NCBI RefSeq assembly: GCF_000004825.1
Contig: NW_008805089.1
Location: forward strand, 124,001-188,000
DNA length: 64,000 nt
From: Heterostelium album PN500
Taxonomy: Eukaryota; Evosea; Eumycetozoa; Acytosteliales; Acytosteliaceae
Direction: 5' to 3'
The position numbers and the translations under genes were made by a program. Of the stretch, positions 12,501-24,192 are shown piece by piece (positions within the stretch are counted from its first letter, which is position 1; every line of letters begins with the position of its first letter). Under the pieces are notes generated by a model. That model searched no databases. It saw nothing but the letters and a program-made list of their open reading frames with translations, and was not told the DNA's origin.

Positions 12501-13118
12501 GCACCACCACCCGATGCCTCGCTCTTTGACGACATCGAGACCTACCGTTACTTCCAGGAGGGTCGTGGTGAAGAGTGGTTCGGTCCCGAGAAGGTCGGTG
12601 ACAAGCACATCGACCCGCTCAACCAGACGATGCGTTGGTACCCACGTGAACACCTGCCAACCTACCCATTCCAATTCGAAATTTCACACAACACTCAAGA
12701 TCAGTATGCCGAAGATTTCTGGTCCAATCGTAAGGTTGTGATGCGTGTCAACATCGCTGCACTCAACTTGCCAGAGGTCGTCGAACAACGTCTCATCGAG
12801 CTCACCTACAACCGTTTCGACACTGAGAAGCGCGTCTTGACTCTGGTAGCCAACAACCACAAGTCGCAAGACGAAAACAAACACCAATGCAAATCGCTCT
12901 TCAAAAACCTCTTGCACGAAGCTTACCTTGCCGATCCAAACTTTGTCTCGGTCAGAACCGACAACTACAAGCCAGACTCGAACGTCTCAACCTTTGTACC
13001 ATCCAAGTCCGCCAAGAAACTCGAAAAATTCAACCTACTTCGTTTGACCGGTTGGAATACCGCTCAAGAACAAAAGATCAAACAAGATGCACTTGATAAA
13101 TTAAAATCATTACTATAA
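9514..13118 (+). CDS. mrps35: mitochondrial small-subunit ribosomal protein mS35, greatly enlarged
   Basis: Two exons (9514-10022, 10103-13118) encode 1174 aa. The N-terminus (MYRACSLLKSQRVSTLLRQS) is a basic, acid-free mitochondrial presequence. The only recognisable domain is C-terminal, about residues 1030-1110: NRKVVMRVNIAALNLPEVVE, LIELTYNRFD, LTLVANNHKSQDENKHQCKS, matching the mS35/Rsm24 core. The rest is lineage-specific: a long helical charged region, an Asp/Glu-rich stretch (about residues 410-470), an Asn/Ser-rich spacer (about 665-705) and a conserved-looking GRGEEWFGPEKVG region. Human mS35 is about 320 aa, so about three quarters is extension. It should sit in the mitoribosome small subunit; what the extension does is unknown. 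Confidence 0.82.
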
Positions 13119-13234
13119 AATATTAATAATAATAATAATAATAATAATAAAAACTACATATATAATATAATAATTATAAATATAATATAATAATAATTAA
13201 TTCTTTTCTTTATTTGTTATTATTATTGTTTTTT

Positions 13235-14455
13235 TTATTCCATCGAATATACAATAATATTTTGACAATTGATTTGATTTGAATAGATTATTGTTTCAAA
13301 CTTTAAAGGTGTACCATTTGACAACTCTTTCCATTCTTTAATTGATCTTTCTTTTGCTCCACATAATTGTAACATATCTAGAAAATTAAAAAAAATAAAT
13401 TTTTAGTTTCTTGGGGTTTAAACTATTATTTAAATAAAGTACAATAACATACGAATATCCAAAATAGATGAATATTTTTCACTTAATTTTGATTCTTCAT
13501 CTAAAATTAAATCAATTATAAAAACTTTTCCTTTGGGTCTAATGCTTTTGGAGATGTTCATTAAAGCTAACTTTGATTGTTCATCATTTAGTGTATGAAT
13601 TACTGTTTTCAAAATATAGCAATCTGCTTCTGGAACACCATCAAAGAAACTACCTTGAATTTCAGAGTATCTTTGATCTAATTTCAATTGTCTATGATGA
13701 ATACCTTCCAAGTTTTGTAAAACAGTTGGTAAATCAAAATTAATTACATTCTTGACACTTGGGTATAGTTTTAAAATTTCAAATAGCATACTTTTTTTAA
13801 AAATAAATTATTAATAAATTAAATTAATTCTTTTAAAACTAAATAATTATTTTTCTTACATTCCTTCAGAACCACCAACATCACAAATGGTATCAAATTT
13901 AGAAAAATCTATTAGTGAAACTAAATATGGTGAATGTCTAATTGAAATGGATGTCATTGCCTTTGAGAAAATGATTTCTTGATCTTGATTCTTTTGGATA
14001 AACTCCCAAATATTATTGCAATTCAAAGCTTTCCCACTTTGAGGTTGACCAGTCATAATACTATCTGCAAGAGTTTCATATGATCTGTAGAAAGTAAGAC
14101 TACCCATGAGCAATACTTCATCTCTGATATAGGGATCAGCCATTGTCAGAGATAGATGATTATGTTGGAACACTCTCTTTCCTATTTCATAACCTGGAAC
14201 CTCAGTGAAGAAACCATTAAGGGAGAGAGTATGCATCACTCTTTCGAGGTATACGGGATTTGCACCTATTTCATTTGCCAAATCAAAAGCGGAACGTTTA
14301 CAATTCAAATTGGTACCCAACTTTTCAGGAATACGAAGCTGAGCCATAGCATGAATACTGGCTGCATGCTGAAATCCCAAATAACAATGTTGAAGTTTTG
14401 CTATATCATCTTTGTTTGCTCTGTAACCATCAGAGTATACATTTTTAGAATCCAT
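13235..14455 (-). CDS. SAM-dependent O-methyltransferase, paralogue 1
   Basis: Three exons (14455-13860, 13790-13453, 13377-13235) close to 358 aa. The N-terminal dimerisation/winged-helix region (MAQLRIPEKLG) is followed by the SAM-binding motif CDVGGSEGM and the family C-terminus. The usual catalytic block HDW(D/S)DEK reads IHTLNDEQS here: the catalytic-position His (about residue 264) is kept but the next residues differ from all three sister genes. The SAM loop also has E in place of Q. This copy is the most diverged of the array and lies apart from the others across the aminotransferase gene. Such enzymes methylate phenolic or polyketide hydroxyls (the family includes the DIF-1 methyltransferase). 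Substrate unknown. Confidence 0.88.
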
Positions 14456-15634
14456 TTTACTCTAATTTATTGATTTATAGTATAGAAAATAGTTATAAAA
14501 CCAAGTTGGTATATTATATAAATATTTTAGTATGATATCAAAATTTATAAAAAGATTTAATTTATTTTAATAAATTGATTCAATCTTTAGTGGTTTCTTT
14601 TTTAAAATAATATATAAATATGTTAGTTAGTCAACTATATCTATTGGTTGGATTTGTCAAAAACACTATTCAAAATACCCAATTCTTTCTTCTTGCATTA
14701 TAAAATAGTTAATATTACCAATGATACATACAAAAGTTAAAAATGATAGATTTATTTAAAGGGGTGAAAAGTGTATTATACAAAATATATGATATATATG
14801 TTGAAAATTGGTAGATTGGGTGAAAACAATTGTTTTTACCTTTTTTTAAAACTTTCATATTATTACAATACAAAGTGGTATTGTTTATTATGCGTAATAT
14901 ATTTAGATGATATTAAATATCAAAATCCTAATATAGGTATCAATAGTGTTTTCACATTAACTTTGAAATTCTTCCTATTAATTAGGTAAAGTAGAAACTC
15001 AGTGCTCAACATTGTTACTTTTTCTATAAATTCCTTAATGATTGAAATGACATTAATAATAATATATTCTTCTTATTTTATATTTAACTTTTTCAATAGA
15101 GTAAATAAAATTAATTATTGAAAACATAATTTTTTTTTGATAATGAGCCCTCCTAATTTTTACATATTTTACTATTAATGAGCATTCAAAGCAGAAGTTT
15201 CGTTTTGTTAATATTCGAATTAGAATGTTTGTTTTTCGATCAGAAATACCCGGTTGTCGACATTATCATGAACTTATTAAAATTTTTTTGGAACTTCAAA
15301 TTGCAATTCTCTCCAACATATCTCAAAAGTTGATTTTAAAATAATATAATATATTAAATAGAGATAAATAAATAGTTTTTTGAATAAATTTTTGTTTTTA
15401 CAATTAATGGACAACAATACAAATAAAAAATAAAATTTAAAATAAATACAGTATCATTTTTAGTCATTATAAAACGCGTTGTTGTGGTGTATGATTTTCA
15501 ATAATTTTTTATTTGTGAAATTTGCTTACAATATTCTCTGTGATATCTAAAAAATATTTCATTCTGTTTACAATATTAATAATTATTGTTTCATATTCAT
15601 ATTAATAAAAAAAACAAACAAATAGTAAATAATA
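14456..15634. other. intergenic, AT-rich
   Basis: 1.2 kb between divergent genes. A short open frame near 15180-15345 (containing VFRSEIPGCRHYHELIKIFL) has some coding character but no ATG context or homology I can name, and may be a gene relic. A 72-codon frame at 14771-14989 is A/T-driven and not called. Confidence 0.45.
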
Positions 15635-17086
15635 ATGATTTCTAAAAAAGAAATAACCAATATTGATAATATATGTATAAAAATCAAAAGTGCAAATAAT
15701 CCATTTTTGGGTGATTTGTATGACCGATCATTAGAGTTGGCCAAACTTTTGGAGAAACAAAAGAAGGAAGGAGTTACTCTACTTCCATTCAATGAGATAT
15801 TGTATTGCAACGTTGGAAATCCACATCTCTGTGGTCAGAAACCATTGACTTTCTTCCGTCAGGTGGTGGCGCTCACCGAGTATCCAGAGTTATTAAACTC
15901 TCCAAATGCAGAGAGCATGTTTCCCAGAGATGTAGTCAGTCGTTCTTGTCGATTGTTATCGGCGATTGTCCATACTGGTGCATATTCGAGCACCACAGGA
16001 GTCAAAGGAATTCTTCAGAATATCGCGAATTTCATTGAGAAGCGTGATGGTCATCCTTCGGATCCCTCTACCATATTCATTACGGATGGCGCAACTCAGA
16101 GCGTGAGAAGTATACTCCATTTTCTAATTAGTGGCCGTGACGATGGAATTATGACACCGGTGCCACAGTATCCTCTTTACACCATATCGATTAAACTCAA
16201 TGGAGGAACCGAAGTATTCTACTATCTCAACGAAGAGAGCAATTGGAGTTTGGAAATAACGGAGCTGGAGAGAGCCTACCAAGATTCTGTGGCTAAAGGT
16301 GTCACTCCGCGTGCACTCGTTATTATCAACCCTGGAAACCCAACAGGTCAAATCCTAGATGAATCCAACATGAAGGAGATCGTTTTGTTTTGTCACAAGA
16401 AATCGATGATATTGATTGCTGACGAGGTATATCAAGGTAGTATTTTCACTGATGAACGACCGTTTATATCCTTTAAGAAAGTGGTATGTGATCTCGGTGA
16501 GCAAGTCAGTGGAATCGAGTTGGTTTCCGTTCATTCCATTTCGAAAGGTCCCATTGGTGAATGTGGAAAGCGTGGAGGTTACATGGAGCTGCATGGTTTC
16601 AGTAAGTCGGTTATCGATGAGATGGTTAAATTGGCATCGTTCTCCATGTGTCCAAATGTAATTGGGCAAGTATTGATCGATCTCATGGTGTGTCCACCGG
16701 TAGAAGGTGACGAGTCGTATCCAACCTACAAAGTAGAACGCGACGCCACAATGAATTCGCTAAGAGATCACGCTAAATTGCTGGTCGATACTTTGAATTC
16801 GCTGGAAGGTGTGACTTGTAACCAACCGATGGGTTCACTCTATGCAATGCCAAGATTAAGATTACCACCTGCTGCCATCGCAGAAGCCAAATCTCTGGGA
16901 AGAGAGCCTGACGAACACTATTGCTTACAGCTCTTGGAGGAAAAAGGTATTCTAGTTACATCTGGAAATGCATTTGGTCAACGTGAAGGTACCTATCATT
17001 TTAGATCGACATTCCTCCCTCCAATGGAGAAAGTATGTAAAGGTTTAAAGGAGTTTCATGAGAATTTCATGTTAAAATATAAATAA
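15635..17086 (+). CDS. gpt: alanine aminotransferase (ALT/GPT)
   Basis: Single exon, 483 aa, matching ALT length. Family motifs in order: NVGNPHLCGQKPLTFFRQVV, AYSSTTGVKGI, FITDGATQSVRSIL (PLP phosphate and ring contacts), PGNPTGQIL, ADEVYQGSIF (Asp and Tyr for PLP), SISKGPIGECGKRGGYMEL carrying the Schiff-base Lys, and the C-terminal FRSTFLPP with the carboxylate-binding Arg. It interconverts alanine and 2-oxoglutarate with pyruvate and glutamate. No clear presequence, so probably cytosolic. It sits on the opposite strand between O-methyltransferase paralogues 1 and 2, with only 68 bp between its stop and that of paralogue 2. Confidence 0.95.
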   Translation: MISKKEITNIDNICIKIKSANNPFLGDLYDRSLELAKLLEKQKKEGVTLLPFNEILYCNVGNPHLCGQKPLTFFRQVVALTEYPELLNSPNAESMFPRDVVSRSCRLLSAIVHTGAYSSTTGVKGILQNIANFIEKRDGHPSDPSTIFITDGATQSVRSILHFLISGRDDGIMTPVPQYPLYTISIKLNGGTEVFYYLNEESNWSLEITELERAYQDSVAKGVTPRALVIINPGNPTGQILDESNMKEIVLFCHKKSMILIADEVYQGSIFTDERPFISFKKVVCDLGEQVSGIELVSVHSISKGPIGECGKRGGYMELHGFSKSVIDEMVKLASFSMCPNVIGQVLIDLMVCPPVEGDESYPTYKVERDATMNSLRDHAKLLVDTLNSLEGVTCNQPMGSLYAMPRLRLPPAAIAEAKSLGREPDEHYCLQLLEEKGILVTSGNAFGQREGTYHFRSTFLPPMEKVCKGLKEFHENFMLKYK

Positions 17087-17154
17087 TAAAAAGAGGTATC
17101 CTGCCCTTCGTCTTGGTCATTTTATTTTTCTATTTTGGCGCCAAAAAAATTAGT

Positions 17155-18350
17155 TTATTTTTTACGCAAAACAATGATATTTGGACCATGCGGGATAGCT
17201 GAGTTTTTAACATGATCAATTACAAAAGGAGTATCTTTTAATAATTCTTCCCATTGTTTCAATGATCTTTCTTTTGCTCCAAATAGTTGTAACATATCTT
17301 TTATTGAATAAATAATTAAATTAGTAAAAGTTTAAAATAATATATTCAACCTTTTTTATAATACTTACAGAGATCCATAGATGCCAAATATTTTTCATCT
17401 ATTGGATTTTGATTATCTCTAATCAATTCAATGATATGTACTCTACCATTATTATTCATTGATTTGCCTATTGTGTTTAATATCTCTTTAGATTTGTTAT
17501 CATCCCAATCGTGTAGAATCATCTTTAGAATATAGCAGTCAGCAGCTGGTACCCTTACAAAGAAATCACCTGGACATTCTGAATATCTATGATCAACTGG
17601 ATGCACTCTATCTTCAGATTTAATATTACCAAGTACTGCAGCCAAGTCAAAATTGATACCTTTCTTTACGTTTGGATTTTTTGAAAGAATCTCTGAAATC
17701 AAACTGGTAGGTAATAAGCAATGTAATTAGAGTATAATTAATAAATAGATAGTGATTATATAAATTTGTACTTACATTCCTTGTGATCCACCAATATCAC
17801 AAACCGTATCAAAATCTGAGTAGTCACCTAGTGTCGCAAGGATTGGAGCTAGTCTCTTGGTTTTAGCTGTCATTGCTCTGGCAAAGTCAACTTCTTTGTC
17901 TGGATTCTTTGCATAGAAATCCCATACATCTTTGGAGTTGAGAGCTTTACCACTTTGACATTTACCAGTTAGGATGGTTTCATCAAGAGTTTCAAACGAA
18001 CGATAATGACACACACCATTGATCAAGAGTGTTTCCGCTCGGATACTTGGATCGACCAAAGCCAGTGAAATGTCATTATGTTTAAAGACACCCTCTTCAT
18101 TTGGAACCTCGATGAAGCAACCATTGACCGCAAGGAAGTGCATAGTACGAAAGAGATAATCAGCATTGGCACCTAAATCCTTTGCAATATCGGAAACCTT
18201 TTTCTTGCATTCCAAATCGAATCCAAGTTTCTCTGCGATTCCCAGTTTTGCTACGGCATATAGTGCTGATGACAATTGGAGTGTTGGATAACTGAAATCT
18301 TGGTATTTCACAACCATTTCATATGGAACCTTGAAATTATTTTTCTGCAT
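17155..18350 (-). CDS. SAM-dependent O-methyltransferase, paralogue 2
   Basis: Exons 18350-17776, 17703-17369 and 17297-17155 give 350 aa. The chosen start is the first ATG (MQKNNFKVPYEM); a slightly longer frame upstream lacks an ATG. SAM-binding motif CDIGGSQGI is formed across intron 1; the catalytic block MILHDWDDNK and the C-terminal FGAKERSLKQWEEL are canonical. Both introns interrupt the same codons as in the sister genes, showing tandem duplication. Likely an active small-molecule O-methyltransferase; substrate unknown. Confidence 0.93.
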
Positions 18351-18812
18351 CTTTTTTTGTTGTTTTAACAATTTTAATTTAATTATGTATGAAAATGGTA
18401 AAAAAAATATAATTATTATACTTTGAAATTAAAAAAAAAAATATATAATAGAATTATTAAATAAATAAATTTAAAAAACAATTTATTTTTTGTTAAACTA
18501 GTTCATTTAATTTAATTTAATTTTTTATTGCATTGAGAGATTGATTTTTGTTTATCTATGTTGTTTTGGTTCATTAAAAAAAAAAAAAAACCCAAACCTA
18601 TTAAATTAAATAACACATATAATAAATATTAATATGTGTTCTTCATTTACTCACCATTAAAAAGTCGAATTTCAACAAAAAACAATTTATTTCTTCTTTT
18701 CATCACCAAAAAAATATGTGTGGTTTCATTTTAAACTCTAAAAACTTTTTATTCTTGTATTTCTTTTTGATTGTTCATAACAAATAAATAGGTACAAGAT
18801 ATTATTTTACAA
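18351..18812. other. intergenic between O-methyltransferase paralogues
   Basis: 462 bp, extremely AT-rich, with poly-A runs near 18433-18442 and 18578-18590. It holds the promoter of paralogue 2 and the terminator region of paralogue 3. Nothing else seen. Confidence 0.5.
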
Positions 18813-20033
18813 CTACTCTTTTTTTGAAAGAACAATGATATTTTGACAATGTAGTTTTTTAGACCATATAATAGTATCGATCTGGAATGGAGTATCTTTA
18901 AAAAGATTTTCCCAGTCTTTTCGAGTTCTTTCTTTCGATCCAAATAAATGTGTCATTACTATAGTAAATAAATATAATTGAAATCGATTAGTAAATTTTA
19001 GTCGTGTATTTATTGTTTTAAAAATTTATAAAATTTTTTAACTTACATAGATCTAAAGTTGCTAAATATTTTTCATTTCCTTTAACTCCGTCATCTAAGA
19101 TCAATTCGATGATATGAACTTTTCCATTTGGTTTAATTGCCTTTGCGATGGTATTTAAAATCAACTTTGATTTTTCATCATCCCAATCGTGGAGGATGTA
19201 TTTCATTGTATAACAATCTGCAACTGGTACACTCTCAAAAAAGTTTCCACCTACTTCCGAGTAACGAGAATCAAAAGTGTATGGACGATCGACTTTCTCT
19301 AGATTCTTAAACACACTTGGTTGATCGAAATTAATACCATTCTTTACATTTTGATATTGTTTTAAAATTTCAGAGATTAATCTGTGGAATAATAAAATAT
19401 TTAATAAATGATTAAATAATAAAATAGTTATTAATTTTCTTTTACATACATTCCTTGAGAACCACCAACATCACAAACAGTTTCGAATTTAGAATAGTTT
19501 CCTAATTCAGCAATAGCAGGAGATAATCTAGTTGTTTTTGCAGTCATTCCATTAGCAAATTCTGAGTTGGCTTCATTGTTATTCTTTATGAAATCCCAAA
19601 AGTTCTCTTTTAGAGCTTTGTCAGATTGAGATTCTCCAGTTCTTACAGTATCGACTAATGATTCAAAAGCACGATAGTGACTCGGACCAGTTAGAAAAAT
19701 GGTTTCATCTCTTACAAGAGGGTCTGCCAGAGTCAGAGAGTATTCATTGTGCTTGAATACACCAGGTTCATTTGGTACTTCAATGTAGAATCCATTGGTT
19801 GCCAAATAATGAAGTACCCTTTGAAGAACAACGGGGTCTGCACCAACCTCTCTTGCAATTTCCAAAGAGGAACGCTTACTTTCCAAACTGTGGCCAAGAA
19901 CATTTGATACATTTAAAAGTGAAACAGTTCTCAAACACGATGACATTAAATAACCAGCATAAGTGAAATCCTGGAATTTTGTTATACTATCGTAAGTTGC
20001 ATTGTAAATATTTCTAATTTCTTTACTCTCCAT
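18813..20033 (-). CDS. SAM-dependent O-methyltransferase, paralogue 3
   Basis: Exons 20033-19450, 19381-19047 and 18958-18813 give 354 aa. Starts MESKEIRNIYNATYDSITKF. SAM motif VCDVGGSQGI is formed across intron 1; the catalytic block is YILHDWDDEKS. The last exon reads FGSKERTRKDWENLF and ends QNIIVLSKKE. Intron positions match the sister genes. The N-terminal helical region differs most between paralogues, as expected if substrate preference differs. Confidence 0.93.
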
Positions 20034-20543
20034 ATTTAGTTTACTTTAATTTTATATTTTAGTTTTAGTTGATATCAAAATGAATTTCAATCGTTCTATT
20101 TAAACAAAATGTTATAAATATATTTTAATTAATATTTCATTCGAGATTCTACTTCTACAAAAAGAAATATTCTCATCTTCACAGTAAGAGGATATGGTGT
20201 TTTGCTTAAATTTGTTGATAAATTAAAATAAAAAACGTGTCACCCTAATATGTTCACCTAATACATATTTAATGGGTTAAATTTATTTTTTGATTCCGGA
20301 ACAAAGTTGTAAAAATAAATATTTATTCTATTTATAAGACATTAATCTGTGTTCTTCTTGAAGATTAAACAAAAAAAAACATAATGATTATATTTATTTA
20401 AAAATAAAAATAACATATATTTAAAGTGAGAGTGTTGATATTAATTAAATTATTATGATTCTATTATAATTATGTGATTAATTGATTAGATATTGATTAG
20501 ATTTGTTTTTTAACATTTTTTTTTTTGTTATTCTTTTGATTAA
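20034..20543. other. intergenic between O-methyltransferase paralogues
   Basis: 510 bp AT-rich; promoter of paralogue 3 and 3' region of paralogue 4. No further feature recognised. Confidence 0.5.
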
Positions 20544-21794
20544 TTATTTTTTTGATAAAACAATTATACTCTGACAGTGTGGTAAAGGACAAAATATAAA
20601 CTTCTCAACTTTGAATGCTGTTTCACTAACCAACTCTTCCCATTGTGCTCTAGATCTTTCCTTTGCATTGCATAGTTGTAACATTACTTTATTTATAAAT
20701 TTTAAAAATAAATTTAATTAATAAATAACTTATTTTAGGTTTAATTCTATTAAATTATACTTACAATGATCAAGAGAAGAAATATAGAGTTCATTTTCTT
20801 TTTTACCATCATCAACAATATATTCATTTAGATACACTTTACCGTCTGGATTAATTGATTTGGCAATAGTATTCAAAATTAATCTTGCTTTCTCATCACT
20901 CCAATCATGAAGAATCGATTTCAGTATATAGCAATCAGCAGATGGTACACTTTCAAAGAAATTACCTGGACACTCTGAATATCTTTGATCGAGCAATAAT
21001 CTTTCTCTGATACTATTCTTTTGATTATTAAATACAGTTGGTTGATCAAAATTGATAACTTTTTTAATATCTGAATGAATTTTTAAAAATTCTCTGATAA
21101 TAAAACTGTTTGAAAAAAAAAAAAAAAAAATGAATTAATGTTTAGTTTTAATATTAAATAAAAATTAAATTAATACATACATTCCTTGTGATCCACCAAT
21201 ATCACAAACAGTTTCATAATTATTATAGTCTCCCAATTTAGCTAGTAGTGGAGCTTGTCTTGTAGTGATGGCAGTCATTCCTTTGGTGAATTCGATTTCA
21301 TCTTGTTTGTGATCGGCAAGAAAATCCCATACACCACCCGGATAATGTAGTGCCTTTCCAACTTGCGAGGTTCCAACTTGAATGGTTTCTGGTAGAGTTT
21401 CATAACAACGATAAAAGAATACACCGTTCATCATGATTGTTTCATCACGAACTGATTCATCAGCCAATGCCAAAGAGGTAGAGTTATTTTGGAATACACC
21501 GTGCTCCACTTCAATATAGAATCCATTCATTGCCAGAAAATGCATAGTACGATAAAGAAAATCTTTGCTTACATTGATTTCACTGGCAATATCATCTGAA
21601 GATCTTTTACTCTCCAGAGAATATCCAATCTTTTCGGAAACTCGAAGTCTGGCCATGGCGAGAATCGATGCAGAAATCTGGTAACTCACAAAAGCATAAT
21701 CTTGGAATCGACAAACATCTTTGAAATCCGCTTTAAATTTACCATCTTTAGTTATTTTAGATAAGGAAATATCATCAAAAAAAGATTCTTGCAT
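20544..21794 (-). CDS. SAM-dependent O-methyltransferase, paralogue 4
   Basis: Exons 21794-21181, 21105-20765 and 20686-20544 give 365 aa. The N-terminus is longest of the four (MQESFFDDISLSKITKDGKF). SAM motif CDIGGSQGI spans intron 1; the catalytic block is SILHDWSDEKA, with Ser replacing the second Asp. C-terminal reads LCNAKERSRAQWEELV and ends QSIIVLSKK. Same three-exon structure as the rest of the array. Promoter side faces the mitochondrial carrier gene across an 855-bp spacer. Confidence 0.93.
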
Positions 21795-22649
21795 TTTTAT
21801 TTTTACAAAACAAAATAATAGTTAAAATAGTAAAAAATTGAATAAATATAAATAGTTTTTTTTTAGGATTATTAAATATTTCAATTTACAAATATTGTTA
21901 TGATAATTTAATCTAACAAAAACATATCGAGAGAGGATTTATATAAATCTAAAATAAAAAATTTTTTTTTAACGTCCCATTAGAAAGAGATAGAATTGGT
22001 TAAAAAAGAAGATCTATATCTATGTATATCCGTTCTTTAGTAAATAATATCTATTTAACAAATAGATAGTTTCAAATTCAAAAAAACTATTCCTTCAAGT
22101 AGGGAGTCGATAGTTTATAATTCGCCATAGTCCCCCTCTTTATATTTAAAGAGTGTTATCAATCTATCAACTATACATAAAAATATTTTCAGTAAAAATT
22201 TCAAATATGCTCCCGAGTCAGTGTAACCAAAGTTGAAATGAAATCAAAGAGATAGATTTATTTAAATATCACTTTCCAACTTTCAAAGATAGAAATAAAT
22301 GATAATAAAACTAAACAAAAAATCTAAACAATAAAGGTCCTAACAAATATAGTAGTGGTAATGGTAGTTCAAATAAATGAAATGAAAGAATATGAATGAA
22401 AAGTTTTGTGTGATGGGTGTGCTTTAATTTTTCTGTGTGTGTTTGTGTGTGTGTTAAAATAATTAAAGTGTAAGTGTGTAGGAAAACAAAAACAAAAAGT
22501 TACTTTTTTAAATAATTAGATGATGTGTTTAACTAATAGATAGTTTCAGCTTATCATTGGATACCAATTAATATTTATATATATATTTATATTTTTATAA
22601 TTTTTTAAATTTTTAAAAGATTATTTGTTTTTAGAAACAGATTTATTTA
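21795..22649. other. divergent intergenic region
   Basis: 855 bp between paralogue 4 and the carrier gene. Contains a TG microsatellite (about 22433-22455), a CTCTTTA/TAAAGAG inverted repeat (about 22137-22155) and A/T runs. Promoters for both genes expected. Confidence 0.5.
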
Positions 22650-24055
22650 ATGGATATAGATTCATCCCAGACTAATACCACTTCTATCCCTACCACTCAC
22701 TTTACTTTGGAACAGCAAAAACATCTACCTTTACCAGATTCACATATATATCTACCAATACTTTCACAAAACCATAGAGAGAAAGAAGAGAAACTGCTAC
22801 ATCCGACAATAATAACAACAACAACAACTGCTACTACACCAATAACAACAACATCTTCTACAACTTCTAAATATATAAAAAGCAAATCATCTAATATTAC
22901 TTATACTACTACTTCTACAAATAGTACATCCGATGAACCAATAAATCATCAAGCCACGGATACCACAATTTTAAAATCTAAAACGCCTATATCAGCATCA
23001 CAAACAACAACAACAACAACAACATTTGAAAAGAAAAAAATTAATAATAATGACGCTAAAATACATCTGATTGCAGGTGCTCTATCGAGGTTAACGGAAT
23101 CATCTATAATGTATCCACTTTCTACAATAAAAACATTACTACAGTTCCAGGGTGGTACAGCATCACATTCCATTAGACAAAACTATCGTGGAATATTCAA
23201 TGCTTTCATTACCAATGTAAAGAGTGAAGGTGCCACTAAACTGTATCGAGGGTTCTTTCCACATCTACTCTATGTAATTCCTTCGGCATCAATTAGTTTT
23301 GTATGCTATGAAGCTATTGCCAAACACTTTAGAAAGAATCAACATGAGCTGCACCAATCAACCAACAACAACAACAACAGCAGCAACGGGGATAAAGATT
23401 ATCGAGATATCATATTACCACTCATTGGAATGAGCTTGGCGAGAATGTCTGGATCTGTCATTAGAACACCGTTCGATAAGATCGTAATGATGATGCAAAT
23501 CAGTGGTAACTTGAAGCGTGATCATTCTGGCGGTGGATCTGCAAGAGAATTACTCCGACGCATCGTAAGCAAAGAGGGAATAGGTGGTCTCTTTAAGTAT
23601 AGCTATGTATCGATCTTGAGAGATCTTCCATTTACTTTTATCTATTTCACTGGCTATGAAGTCATGAGAAACAACCTACGAGCAAGAGACGGAGGTAAGC
23701 ATGAAGTTTCGAGCATCGAATATGTTATCATTGGTGGATTGGCTGGTGCCATTGCAACTGTTCCAACGATTCCCATCGATGTAATAAAGACAAAGTTGCA
23801 AACTGAGGATGCACTTCCCAGAAAGAACAGATTCTCTGGAGTTTGGACTGCTGTACAGGGTATTTTTAAACAAGAAGGTTTAAGAGGTTTCACAAAGTAA
23901 GGAGTTTTTGGCAATGTTTTTATTTTCAAACAAACTAATCATTATCTATTCATAGAGGATTAGGTACTCGACTTTTACATATAATGCCTTCCGCTGGAAT
24001 TTCTTTTGCAAGTTATGAATTCTATAAAAATGTTTTAAAAAGGTACTATGATTAA
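22650..24055 (+). CDS. mitochondrial carrier family (SLC25) protein
   Basis: Exons 22650-23896 and 23956-24055 give 448 aa. The first 130 residues are a Thr/Ser-rich low-complexity extension; the three carrier repeats follow. Their PxD/ExxK/R signatures are MYPLSTIK (about 156-161; Ser where Asp/Glu is usual), RTPFDKIV (second repeat, final basic residue replaced by Val) and PTIPIDVIKTKLQ (third, canonical). The matching even-helix ends include KLYRGFFPHLL and GGLFKYSYVSILRD, and the last exon adds RLLHIMPSAGISFASYEFYK. The order resembles S-adenosylmethionine or related carriers but substrate cannot be fixed. Inner mitochondrial membrane expected. Confidence 0.9.
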
Positions 24056-24192
24056 CGTTGATCAAGTGAATTTCAAAAAGCAATAAAATCATTCTTTTGC
24101 TTGTGATTACAAAATTTATTTTTTTATTTCTGATATTAATTTAAAAGGAATATGACTATGTGTACTACCATCTTAATCAAAGGTATTTAATA

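Noticed and set aside
14771-14989. 72-codon plus-strand open frame between methyltransferase and aminotransferase
   Set aside because: A/T-driven open stretch (Tyr, Asn, Ile, Leu-rich) without coding bias.
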